Position numbers and translations under genes: made by a program
The notes under the pieces: model-generated
The model's input: the letters and a program-made list of their open reading frames with translations, nothing else
Database searches by the model: none
What the model was told of the DNA's origin: nothing
Assembly (NCBI GenBank): GCA_002329125.1
Contig: DCXX01000036.1
Span: forward strand, 7,799 to 17,285
Reading direction: 5' to 3'
DNA from: Fidelibacterota bacterium UBA2125
Lineage (GTDB): Bacteria > Fidelibacterota > Marinisomatia > Marinisomatales > S15-B10
DNA length: 9,487 nucleotides
Shown: one piece after another, positions 1 through 6,360 of the stretch
How the letters are laid out: every line of letters starts with the position of its first letter
Numbering within the stretch: the first letter of the stretch is position 1

Positions 1-1245
1 ACGGCTGCACACCAAGTTGAAGGTGGATGTACAAACAATTGGTCGGCCTGGGAGAATTCCACCGATGAGAACAATAATCCTAGAATTCAAAATGATGAAA
101 AATCCGGAATTGCCTGCGATCACTGGAACCGATACATAGATGATATTCAATTGATAAAGGACCTTGGAGTTACCTCCTACCGATTTTCGATTGAATGGAG
201 CAAGGTTGAACCGGAAGAAGGTCACTTTGATGCCACCGCTATGGAACACTATAAAAATGTCTGTATTGCACTAAAGGAATCAGGGATTACACCTGTGGTG
301 ACATTACATCATTTCACACATCCAATATGGTTTGAGGAAAAGGGTGCTTTTGAGAAGAAAGAAAACCTTAGTTATTTCGTACGGTATTCAGAGCATGTTT
401 TCGATGCATTGAATGAATATGTGGGATTGTGGTGTACTATTAATGAACCAGCCGTTTATACGTATCAGGGATATTTCAATGGTCTGTGGCCACCTGGGAA
501 AACAGATCCACAATTAACGGGTGAGGTACTTAAAAACCTTATGGAAGGACATGTCCGTGTTTACAAAGCACTGAAAGCGAGGGCAGATGGTAACGCGGCG
601 AATATCGGCATCGTAAAAAATATTTTTCCCTTCGATCCTTACAACCGTTGGAATCCCTTGGACTGGATGGTGACCCGGATACTGGACAATGTTTTTAACA
701 ATGTGGCTCTTGAGTTTTTGACATCAGGTATATACAATTATTCTATGCCTACCATGGCTAAGGTTATATATGAAAACCCAGATGCCGTCGGTACACTAGA
801 TTTTATCGGAATGAACAACTATTCACACCAGCGTATCAATTCGCATCTCAATCCGAATCAGTTTTTCACCATTGAGTTTTATCCTCATGAACCCATGACG
901 GACATGAATTACCCCATATATCCGGAGGCCATTTACCGTTCCATAAAACGGGTTTCTGAACTGGGCGTGCCCATCTTCATCACTGAAAATGGGATCGCGG
1001 ATGCAAAAGATGACAGAAGGGCCCTTTATATCGATCGTTATATACGTGCTGTTGCCCGTTCCATTCAAGAAGGGTTTGACGTGCGAGGCTACTTCTATTG
1101 GTCTCTCATGGATAATTTTGAGTGGTCTGAAGGATACGATATGAAATTTGGTTTGTACAAAGTGAACTTCCAGACACAAGAACGGAGACTCAGGGACGGT
1201 TCTCGCAGATTTATTGAAATCGTTAGTGCGTCAAAGAATGAATAG
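1..1245 (+). CDS. Family 1 glycoside hydrolase (beta-glucosidase-like), 5' end missing
   Basis: Retaining beta-glycosidase of family GH1, probably releasing glucose or a similar sugar from beta-glycosides. The frame is open from base 1, so the gene begins upstream; 414 residues are visible. The first of these, TAAHQVEGG, match the conserved N-terminal GH1 segment containing the sugar-binding Gln, so only some tens of residues, and perhaps a signal peptide, are missing. The acid/base Glu lies in TINEP (visible residue 149, codon 445-447) and the nucleophile Glu in FITENG (visible residue 329, codon 985-987). Near the C-terminus DNFEWSEGY carries the Glu-Trp pair typical of enzymes acting on unphosphorylated sugars, which argues against a 6-phospho-beta-glycosidase. 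A TTG at 151 opens a shorter reading frame but is internal to the domain and not the true start. The stop overlaps the next gene by 8 bases. Family assignment is firm; exact substrate is unknown. Confidence 0.95.
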   Translation, partial: TAAHQVEGGCTNNWSAWENSTDENNNPRIQNDEKSGIACDHWNRYIDDIQLIKDLGVTSYRFSIEWSKVEPEEGHFDATAMEHYKNVCIALKESGITPVVTLHHFTHPIWFEEKGAFEKKENLSYFVRYSEHVFDALNEYVGLWCTINEPAVYTYQGYFNGLWPPGKTDPQLTGEVLKNLMEGHVRVYKALKARADGNAANIGIVKNIFPFDPYNRWNPLDWMVTRILDNVFNNVALEFLTSGIYNYSMPTMAKVIYENPDAVGTLDFIGMNNYSHQRINSHLNPNQFFTIEFYPHEPMTDMNYPIYPEAIYRSIKRVSELGVPIFITENGIADAKDDRRALYIDRYIRAVARSIQEGFDVRGYFYWSLMDNFEWSEGYDMKFGLYKVNFQTQERRLRDGSRRFIEIVSASKNE

Positions 1246-2383
1246 AACAACTCCCCTCCATAAAACTGTTTACATTCTGCTTATTTTTTCTTTTGTTCTT
1301 CTTTCTGCGGAGGAGCGAAAGAGGGCCCGAGATCTTGGAATAGAAATAGGGATCTTCCCAACGGGTGAATACAACAGTATTACGGATGTAACAGGCGTTA
1401 AAGTAGGGCACACCACCGTAATCCAGGGTGATAGCGTTCGGACGGGTGTTACAGTCATTTTGCCTCACGGGGGTGATCTGTTCAAAGAAAAAGTGCCGGC
1501 GGCCGTTTATGTCACTAACGGTTTTGGCAAACTGGTAGGAACCACACAGATAGAAGAGTTGGGCACAATTGAAACCCCCATTGCCCTCACAAACACATTA
1601 AACACCTTCTTGGTAGCAAATGCTATTATCGATTACATGATTTCCGTATCAGGACCCCTTCGATCAGTGAATCCAGTGGTTGGAGAGACTAACGATTCGG
1701 GACTGAATGATATCCAAGGCCGGCATCTGAACAGTGAGCATCTGTTTGAAGCTATTAAGAATGCTACTGGGGGACCTGTAAAAGAAGGTTCCATTGGTGC
1801 GGGTACCGGTACCCGGGCACTGGGCTTCAAAGGTGGAATTGGCACCGCATCCAGGGTATTGCCTAAATCTCTAGGAGGATATCGTATTGGAATACTGGTC
1901 CAATCCAATTTTGGGGGACTTCTTACCATAGATGGAGTACCTGTAGGAAAAGAAATGGGCAAGAAACCTTTTAAGAAAGAATTGACTATTGAGGATGAAG
2001 GATCATGCATGATTGTGATCGCTACGGATGCACCACTTTCTCCAAGAAACCTGAAACGGATGGCAAAACGGACAGCACACGCTTTCGGAAGAGTGGGTGC
2101 ATATTCATCTAATGGCAGTGGTGATTATGCAATCGCATTCTCTACCGCTCTGGACGTCCGTCGAATTGCACGAGATCGCGATCAGATAGAATTTGAACTG
2201 CGAGAAGTGTATAACCGGCACATGAGCCCCCTTTTCCAGGCAGTTGTTGAAGCGACGGAGGAAGCAATTGTAAATTCATTGTTCAAGGCCACTACTGTAA
2301 AAAGCCGATACGGCCGATCTGAGGAAATACCGATTGAGGAGACAATCAAAATTTTAAATAAATATGGTAGAATTCACCATTAA
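1238..2383 (+). CDS. Exported P1/DmpA-type aminopeptidase (family S58)
   Basis: Homologue of the DmpA/BapA peptidases, Ntn-fold enzymes that cleave themselves into two chains and remove N-terminal L-, D- or beta-amino acids from peptides. With the ATG at 1238 (381 aa) the N-terminus is a signal peptide: a basic start, a hydrophobic run, and likely cleavage near residue 24 (LLSA). A TTG at 1214 is in frame but would lengthen the basic part, and the ATG is preferred. Family motifs are intact: GETNDSGLND, SIGAGTGTRALGFKGGIG, then EGS before CMIVIATDAPL. Gly255-Ser256 is the expected autocleavage site, freeing Ser256 as nucleophile (codon 2003-2005). Asn224 (VQSNFG), Ser294 and Asp296 (GSGD) sit at the spacing of DmpA Asn218 and BapA Ser288/Glu290. 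The start overlaps the GH1 stop by 8 bases, so the two are probably co-transcribed. Likely periplasmic; substrate unknown. Confidence 0.93.
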   Translation: MNRTTPLHKTVYILLIFSFVLLSAEERKRARDLGIEIGIFPTGEYNSITDVTGVKVGHTTVIQGDSVRTGVTVILPHGGDLFKEKVPAAVYVTNGFGKLVGTTQIEELGTIETPIALTNTLNTFLVANAIIDYMISVSGPLRSVNPVVGETNDSGLNDIQGRHLNSEHLFEAIKNATGGPVKEGSIGAGTGTRALGFKGGIGTASRVLPKSLGGYRIGILVQSNFGGLLTIDGVPVGKEMGKKPFKKELTIEDEGSCMIVIATDAPLSPRNLKRMAKRTAHAFGRVGAYSSNGSGDYAIAFSTALDVRRIARDRDQIEFELREVYNRHMSPLFQAVVEATEEAIVNSLFKATTVKSRYGRSEEIPIEETIKILNKYGRIHH

Positions 2384-2392
2384 AACCTTATT

Positions 2393-2956
2393 ATGAGGAT
2401 GCACAAGAATATGAACACCAGATTATATAAATTAAGCATTGTTGCCTTTGTAGTTGCTACTGTTCTATTCTCATCTGGTTATGGATCAAATAATCAAAGT
2501 AACGAAAATAAAAATAATTCGATCAACGGGTTGAAAAAATCTAAAAAAGAGTGGAAGGCTTGTCTTTCCCCTGAAGAATATCAAATTCTCAGGGAGAAAG
2601 GGACAGAAATGGCTTTTACAGGAAAGTATTATAAACACCAAGAACAAGGTGTTTACAAATGCTCCGGCTGCGGGACTGAATTGTTCTCATCAGAAACTAA
2701 ATATGATTCCGGTTCAGGGTGGCCCAGCTTCTGGAAACCGATTGCTAATGATAAGGTTTCCAGCAAGACCGATATGAGCCTGTCCATGGTGCGTACAGAG
2801 ATTCTTTGCAGTGGCTGTGGCGGTCACTTGGGCCATGTTTTTAATGATGGGCCCAAACCTACAGGAATGCGCTACTGTGTCAATTCCGTTTCTCTTGAAT
2901 TTGAAGCACGAAATCCAAAATTTTCTAAACAGGGTGAACAGAAAGAAAATGAATAA
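2393..2956 (+). CDS. msrB: Exported peptide-methionine (R)-S-oxide reductase MsrB
   Basis: Reduces the R-epimer of methionine sulfoxide in oxidised proteins. The 187-aa product has an N-terminal hydrophobic segment (about residues 12-28) followed by a Ser/Asn/Lys-rich linker, so it is probably exported or membrane-tethered and repairs envelope proteins. The MsrB domain starts near EWKACLSPEEYQILREKGTE. Two zinc-binding CSGCG motifs are present (Cys90/93 and Cys139/142), as are GWPSFW, HLGHVF and the catalytic Cys162 in RYCVNS (codon 2876-2878). Ser108 in DSGSGW replaces the resolving Cys of DSGCGW enzymes such as the E. coli one; Cys57 is an untested alternative. The gene begins 9 bases after the peptidase stop. 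No good ribosome site precedes the ATG at 2393; in-frame ATGs at 2399 and 2411 are possible, and 2411 would give a neater signal peptide. Function is secure, the exact start is not. Confidence 0.94.
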   Translation: MRMHKNMNTRLYKLSIVAFVVATVLFSSGYGSNNQSNENKNNSINGLKKSKKEWKACLSPEEYQILREKGTEMAFTGKYYKHQEQGVYKCSGCGTELFSSETKYDSGSGWPSFWKPIANDKVSSKTDMSLSMVRTEILCSGCGGHLGHVFNDGPKPTGMRYCVNSVSLEFEARNPKFSKQGEQKENE

Positions 2957-2964
2957 TATTAATG

Positions 2965-3009
2965 AAGAATAGACTTAACACTTATATATATGTCGATAAG
3001 TCTGTTCTT
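2965..3009 (+). repeat. Imperfect AT-rich inverted repeat (hairpin) after msrB
   Basis: The arm at 2965-2977 (AAGAATAGACTTA) pairs with 2997-3009 (TAAGTCTGTTCTT). This gives 13 consecutive pairs with one T-G wobble, and the 19-base loop contains a TATATA stretch that can pair further. It lies in the 82 bases between msrB and the next gene. No T-run follows the right arm, so it is not a standard intrinsic terminator. It could be a weak terminator, an mRNA-stabilising hairpin or an operator. The pairing is seen directly; the role is not known. Confidence 0.45.
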
Positions 3010-3038
3010 AAGGCGCTGCCCTATACCGGCATCTGAGT

Positions 3039-3875
3039 TTGCGTCTTTTCCTGTCACTTCTCCTCTTTTTCAATCAACTTAGCGCTCAAAACTATCAGAA
3101 CTATGTGAAGGCCATGGCACGGGTCCATGCCGGTGACATCCCCGTTCCTTCAAAAATGGTCATGAATGTGGGCTCCCAAGTTTCATCGAAAACAGTTGTC
3201 TATGGTGAGAAAGATGGGAAAAAGCTTTCTGGATATTTGGCAACCCCTGGAAAGGATTCTACGAACCTCCCTAGCCTCCTTGTTATTCACGAATGGTGGG
3301 GATTGAACGATAATATCCGCTCTATGGCTGATCAGCTTGCGGCGGAGGGATATGTTGCCTTGGCGGTGGATTTGTACGATGGATCAGTTGCTGAAACATC
3401 GGTAGAAGCACGTACAATGATGTCAGGTGTGGGTAAAGATCCTATGGCCGCCAGAAAAAATCTTCAATATGCCTTCGATTTTCTGAAAGAGACATCCAAG
3501 GCTCCGAAGGTGGGAGTTGTAGGTTGGTGTTTTGGTGGAGGGTGGGCACTCCAGACATCCATATCATTAGGTAATAGGCTTGATGCGTGTGTCATTTATT
3601 ACGGCAGGATCATTTTAGACAAAAAGAAACTTAGCTTAGTTCATGCACCGGTGCTGGGCATTTTTGGTGCTGAGGATAGCGGAATCCCACTAGACGATGT
3701 TAAAGCGTTCGAAAAAGTGCTGAAGAGCCTTAAGAAGGATGTGACAATTCATATTTACGATGGTGCTACCCACGCATTTGCGAATCCTTCCGGCCGGAAT
3801 TACCAGGAAATTCCGGCAAAAGATGCATGGGCTAAAACATTACATTTTTTTGATAAGTATCTGAAGTCAAAGTAG
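3039..3875 (+). CDS. Exported dienelactone hydrolase family protein
   Basis: Alpha/beta hydrolase of the dienelactone hydrolase (carboxymethylenebutenolidase) family. The 278-aa product has a short hydrophobic signal peptide (about residues 1-16, cleavage near LSA before QNYQ), then an N-terminal extension, then the hydrolase domain from about residue 50. Hallmarks are VIHEWWGLND (Glu85), GWCFGGG with nucleophile Cys164, FGAED with Asp213, and ATHAF with His245, giving the complete Cys-Asp-His triad. Export makes chlorocatechol degradation an unlikely role; a general ester or lactone hydrolase of the periplasm fits better, and its substrate is unknown. The reading frame is closed by a stop at 3009-3011, leaving only CTG 3033 and TTG 3039 before the signal sequence. 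TTG 3039 is chosen, but no clear ribosome site is seen. It is 82 bases from msrB, and its transcriptional linkage is uncertain because of the hairpin between them. Confidence 0.9.
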   Translation: MRLFLSLLLFFNQLSAQNYQNYVKAMARVHAGDIPVPSKMVMNVGSQVSSKTVVYGEKDGKKLSGYLATPGKDSTNLPSLLVIHEWWGLNDNIRSMADQLAAEGYVALAVDLYDGSVAETSVEARTMMSGVGKDPMAARKNLQYAFDFLKETSKAPKVGVVGWCFGGGWALQTSISLGNRLDACVIYYGRIILDKKKLSLVHAPVLGIFGAEDSGIPLDDVKAFEKVLKSLKKDVTIHIYDGATHAFANPSGRNYQEIPAKDAWAKTLHFFDKYLKSK

Positions 3876-3880
3876 TTTGG

Positions 3881-4044
3881 TTGGCATGCTTCCATACACC
3901 TTTTTCTCTGATATATATTTTTTCACTTATCTCTGCCTTCGCTCAGCGTTCTAAAGTTGCGATTGATTCTCTTTTTCCAGAAGCAACATCCCTGTTGGAA
4001 TAATTGCAATATTTAATGAAGTTGTCGGTAAGAAAGGGACAGTA
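3881..4044 (+). pseudogene. Possible remnant of a small exported protein gene
   Basis: Between the hydrolase stop and the next gene, one frame open from TTG 3881 to TAA 4001-4003 reads like a signal peptide (IYIFSLISAFAQ) followed by RSKVAIDSLFPEATSLLE. A second frame, open from about 3967 up to the ATG at 4045, contains IPVGIIAIFNEVVGKKGTV. Both pieces look more protein-like than random intergenic sequence, and they vaguely recall the start and a middle segment of exported FMN-binding-domain proteins. They are in different frames and too short to be a working gene, which would fit an internal deletion plus frameshift. This rests on appearance only; the stretch may simply be non-coding. No terminator with a T-tract is visible here. 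Confidence 0.22.
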
Positions 4045-5133
4045 ATGAAATCATGGATGATTTATGGTGCTAACGGGTACACCGGCCGGATCATTATAAA
4101 TGTAGCAAGAGAGCTGGGAATGTTGCCCATTCTTGCCGGGAGAAATCGTGAACAGATAGTAGAGTTGGCATCCCAGCACAGTCTTGAGTATCGTCATTTT
4201 GATCTGAGTTCAGAGGAAACCGTCTGCCAGAATCTCTCTGATGTAGATATTCTTCTTAATTGTGCTGGTCCTTTTTCAGCCACAGCGGAAGTCATGATCT
4301 CCTGTTGTCTCCAGGCTACTACTCACTATCTTGATATTACCGGTGAAATTGATGTGTTTGAACATGCCCGGTCCTTGGATGAAGAGGCGAAAAATTCAAA
4401 TGTTGTCATCTGTCCCGGCGTCGGTTTTGATGTAGTCCCAACAGACTGTCTCTCTTCACTTCTCAAGAATGAATTACCGTCAGCTGTCGAACTTTCACTC
4501 GCATTCCAGGCTGTTGCCAGCAAATTGAGTCCAGGAACGGCGAAGACGGCTGTTGAAGGTGCTGCCAAGGGAGGCCGTGTCCGAAAGAACGGGAAACTTC
4601 TGTCAGTGCCTCAGGCTTATGCATATCGTGATATCGATTTTGGAAAAGGGTTAAAGAGTGCTGTTTCTATTGCTTGGGGTGACGTCTCCACAGCCTATTA
4701 CACTACTGGTATTCCTAATATTATGGTTTTCCTGCCAATGTCTACTAGAGGTATCAAACAGCTAAAGAAACGCCGGAAATACATGAGAATTTTACGCAGC
4801 TCTTTTATGCAAAATTTTCTTAAGCGGCGAATTGAAAAAAATATTAAAGGACAACCCGATAAAGAACGGAAAAAATCTAAGATGATAATTTGGGGTGAAG
4901 TGGTCAATGATGAAGGTGAGAATGTTACAGGTCGTTTTGAGACAGGAAACGGATATGACGTTACAGCAGTGGGTGCTGTTGAAGCAGTTGATTACTTATC
5001 AAATAATGATGCTGCTGGAGGTTTTTTCACACCTTCCATGCTAATGGGACCTGAAGTTTTGAATAAGCTTCCTGGATATACCGGGGTTGTGTTTGAGCAC
5101 AAAAGGAAGAAGGATCATCATGAAAATCCGTGA
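4045..5133 (+). CDS. Saccharopine dehydrogenase-like NAD(P)-binding oxidoreductase
   Basis: Predicted soluble oxidoreductase of 362 aa in the family that includes eukaryotic SCCPDH and mycobacterial trans-acting enoyl reductases. The N-terminus is a Rossmann dinucleotide site, GANGYTGR (residues 8-15), followed by LAGRN at 30-34 at the end of the second strand, where NADP specificity is usually set. NCAGPF (72-77), HYLDITGE (94-101) and CPGVGFDVVPTDC (123-135) are conserved family blocks. The C-terminal half is less recognisable and includes a strongly basic stretch around residues 230-280. A purine-rich AAGAAAGGGA at 4030-4039 is a reasonable ribosome site for the ATG. The last 14 bases overlap the start of the beta-propeller gene, suggesting coupled translation and a shared pathway. 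True saccharopine dehydrogenase activity (lysine metabolism) is unlikely; a lipid or other carbonyl/enoyl substrate is a guess from homologues. Confidence 0.88.
   Translation: MKSWMIYGANGYTGRIIINVARELGMLPILAGRNREQIVELASQHSLEYRHFDLSSEETVCQNLSDVDILLNCAGPFSATAEVMISCCLQATTHYLDITGEIDVFEHARSLDEEAKNSNVVICPGVGFDVVPTDCLSSLLKNELPSAVELSLAFQAVASKLSPGTAKTAVEGAAKGGRVRKNGKLLSVPQAYAYRDIDFGKGLKSAVSIAWGDVSTAYYTTGIPNIMVFLPMSTRGIKQLKKRRKYMRILRSSFMQNFLKRRIEKNIKGQPDKERKKSKMIIWGEVVNDEGENVTGRFETGNGYDVTAVGAVEAVDYLSNNDAAGGFFTPSMLMGPEVLNKLPGYTGVVFEHKRKKDHHENP
5104..5114 (+). promoter_or_regulatory. Ribosome binding site of the beta-propeller gene
   Basis: The purine run AGGAAGAAGGA ends 5 bases before the ATG at 5120 and is among the best Shine-Dalgarno-like sequences in the window. 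It lies inside the 3' end of the upstream oxidoreductase gene. It favours ATG 5120 over the in-frame TTG at 5087, which would add 11 residues in front of the membrane anchor. Confidence 0.6.
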
Positions 5134-6190
5134 AGCCTTACTTTTCATTTTTGTTATGTCACTCTTATACCTCTTTTTTTGGCCTGTACCAGTCAACCCA
5201 GTCGTTTGGAAACCGCCTTATTCGCCGGCCATGGAGGGTGTCTACGTCCCAAACAGCACTCTTTCCCAAGCGGAAATATTAGGCGAAGGCGATGGTATCG
5301 GGCCGGAAGATGTAGCAGTAGATGCTGAGGGTAATATTTATGCTGGTTTTGAAGAAGGTGTTATAATGCGGTACAAGCATGATGGTAGCGGCGGTGAGTC
5401 GTTTGCACAAACCGGCGGCAGGCCTTTGGGCCTGGACTTTGATACTGCCGGAAACCTCATTGTTGCAGATGCACTTATGGGGCTGCTATCCATTGATCCT
5501 AATGGACAGATCACAGTTCTTACATCAGGCGCGAGTGGAGTCAAATTTGGTTTTGCAGATGATGTGGATGTCGCAGATGACGGCACCATCTATTTTTCCG
5601 ACGCATCTTCTAAAATAGGCATCACTGATTACAGGCACGATATAGTTGAACATCGTCCTTATGGTGGACTCTACGCTTATGATCCAATAAATGAGAGGAC
5701 ATATCTTGTAGAAGACCGAATGTTCTTTGCAAACGGTGTGGCTGTCAGCCCTGACGGTAATTTTGTTCTTGTGAATGAAACTAGCGAATACCGCGTCCGA
5801 AAGGTGTGGGTTAAAGGTTCGAAACAGGGTAGAAGCAAGATTCTCCTTGACGGTCTCCCAGGATTTCCAGACGGCATCTCTTCTAACGGTAAAGGGGTTT
5901 ATTGGATTGCATTACCATCCAGGCGCCAGGCTATCATAGATAATCTTTCGGATAATCCGCTATTAAGAAAAATGATCCTACGCTTACCGGAAGCCATCCA
6001 ACCAGCACCGGAAAGATATGGTTTCGTGCTGGGAATTGATGGAGACGGAAATATTGTTCATAATCTCCAAGATCCCTCACCTGAATCGTTTTCTCCCATT
6101 ACAAGCGTTGAAGAACATGGTGGTATGTTATATCTTGGAAGTCTCACTTATTCAGGTTTTGCACGAATCAGGGCACCTGAATCTGAATAG
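5120..6190 (+). CDS. Membrane-anchored SMP-30/strictosidine synthase-like beta-propeller
   Basis: A 356-aa protein resembling the strictosidine synthase/gluconolactonase superfamily, closest in layout to APMAP-type proteins: a signal anchor and then a six-bladed propeller. Residues about 5-21 form one hydrophobic segment with a short basic N-terminus, followed by the Pro-rich PVPVNPVVWKPP typical of these proteins, so the propeller is probably periplasmic. Propeller signs include GPEDVAVDAEGNIY (61-74), GRPLGLDFDTAGNLIVAD (100-117), RPYGGLYAYDP (179-189), FANGVAVSPDG (203-213), ETSEYRVRKVWVKG (220-233) and LPGFPDGI (246-253). Glu63, Asn205 and Asp251 are candidate metal ligands by analogy with SMP-30. 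Family members act as lactonases or arylesterases, or have unknown function; alkaloid synthesis is not implied. It overlaps the oxidoreductase gene by 14 bases, and ATG 5120 is supported by a good ribosome site. Confidence 0.88.
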   Translation: MKIREALLFIFVMSLLYLFFWPVPVNPVVWKPPYSPAMEGVYVPNSTLSQAEILGEGDGIGPEDVAVDAEGNIYAGFEEGVIMRYKHDGSGGESFAQTGGRPLGLDFDTAGNLIVADALMGLLSIDPNGQITVLTSGASGVKFGFADDVDVADDGTIYFSDASSKIGITDYRHDIVEHRPYGGLYAYDPINERTYLVEDRMFFANGVAVSPDGNFVLVNETSEYRVRKVWVKGSKQGRSKILLDGLPGFPDGISSNGKGVYWIALPSRRQAIIDNLSDNPLLRKMILRLPEAIQPAPERYGFVLGIDGDGNIVHNLQDPSPESFSPITSVEEHGGMLYLGSLTYSGFARIRAPESE

Positions 6191-6227
6191 CACAACTATT
6201 ATATACCTGAAAGACGACACATCCTTC

Positions 6228-6355
6228 TAACTCAGTGATGGGTTTATATTGCGGGAATTCATTGAGTTGAACGAGAATGAATAGTGTCGCTAATGCAGTT
6301 TCAAGCAATTTGTTTAAGGATTCAATGTGCTTATTTTCCACTTAACCCTGAGTTA
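6228..6355 (+). repeat. Long-range inverted repeat flanking the leader before position 6361
   Basis: TAACTCAG at 6228-6235 is the exact reverse complement of CTGAGTTA at 6348-6355, and after a 5-base bulge GGTT (6241-6244) can pair with AACC (6344-6347). The arms enclose about 100 bases, and the right arm ends 5 bases before the next ATG, covering the only Shine-Dalgarno-like bases (TGAG, 6349-6352). It might mask translation initiation, or be chance. The 170-base gap otherwise shows only a weak 22-codon frame (6277-6345) and no recognisable promoter. Confidence 0.3.
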
Positions 6356-6360
6356 TATCT

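Noticed and set aside
823..1179. Open frame of 118 codons on the minus strand
   Set aside because: It lies wholly inside the GH1 gene opposite its conserved catalytic region and shows no recognisable motif; a shadow frame.
1633..2010. Open frame of 125 codons on the minus strand
   Set aside because: Opposite the peptidase gene's conserved core, Pro- and Ser-rich with no domain; a shadow frame.
6277..6345. 22-codon frame starting ATG in the leader before 6361
   Set aside because: Too short, weak ribosome site, no recognisable sequence; not enough to call a gene or leader peptide.
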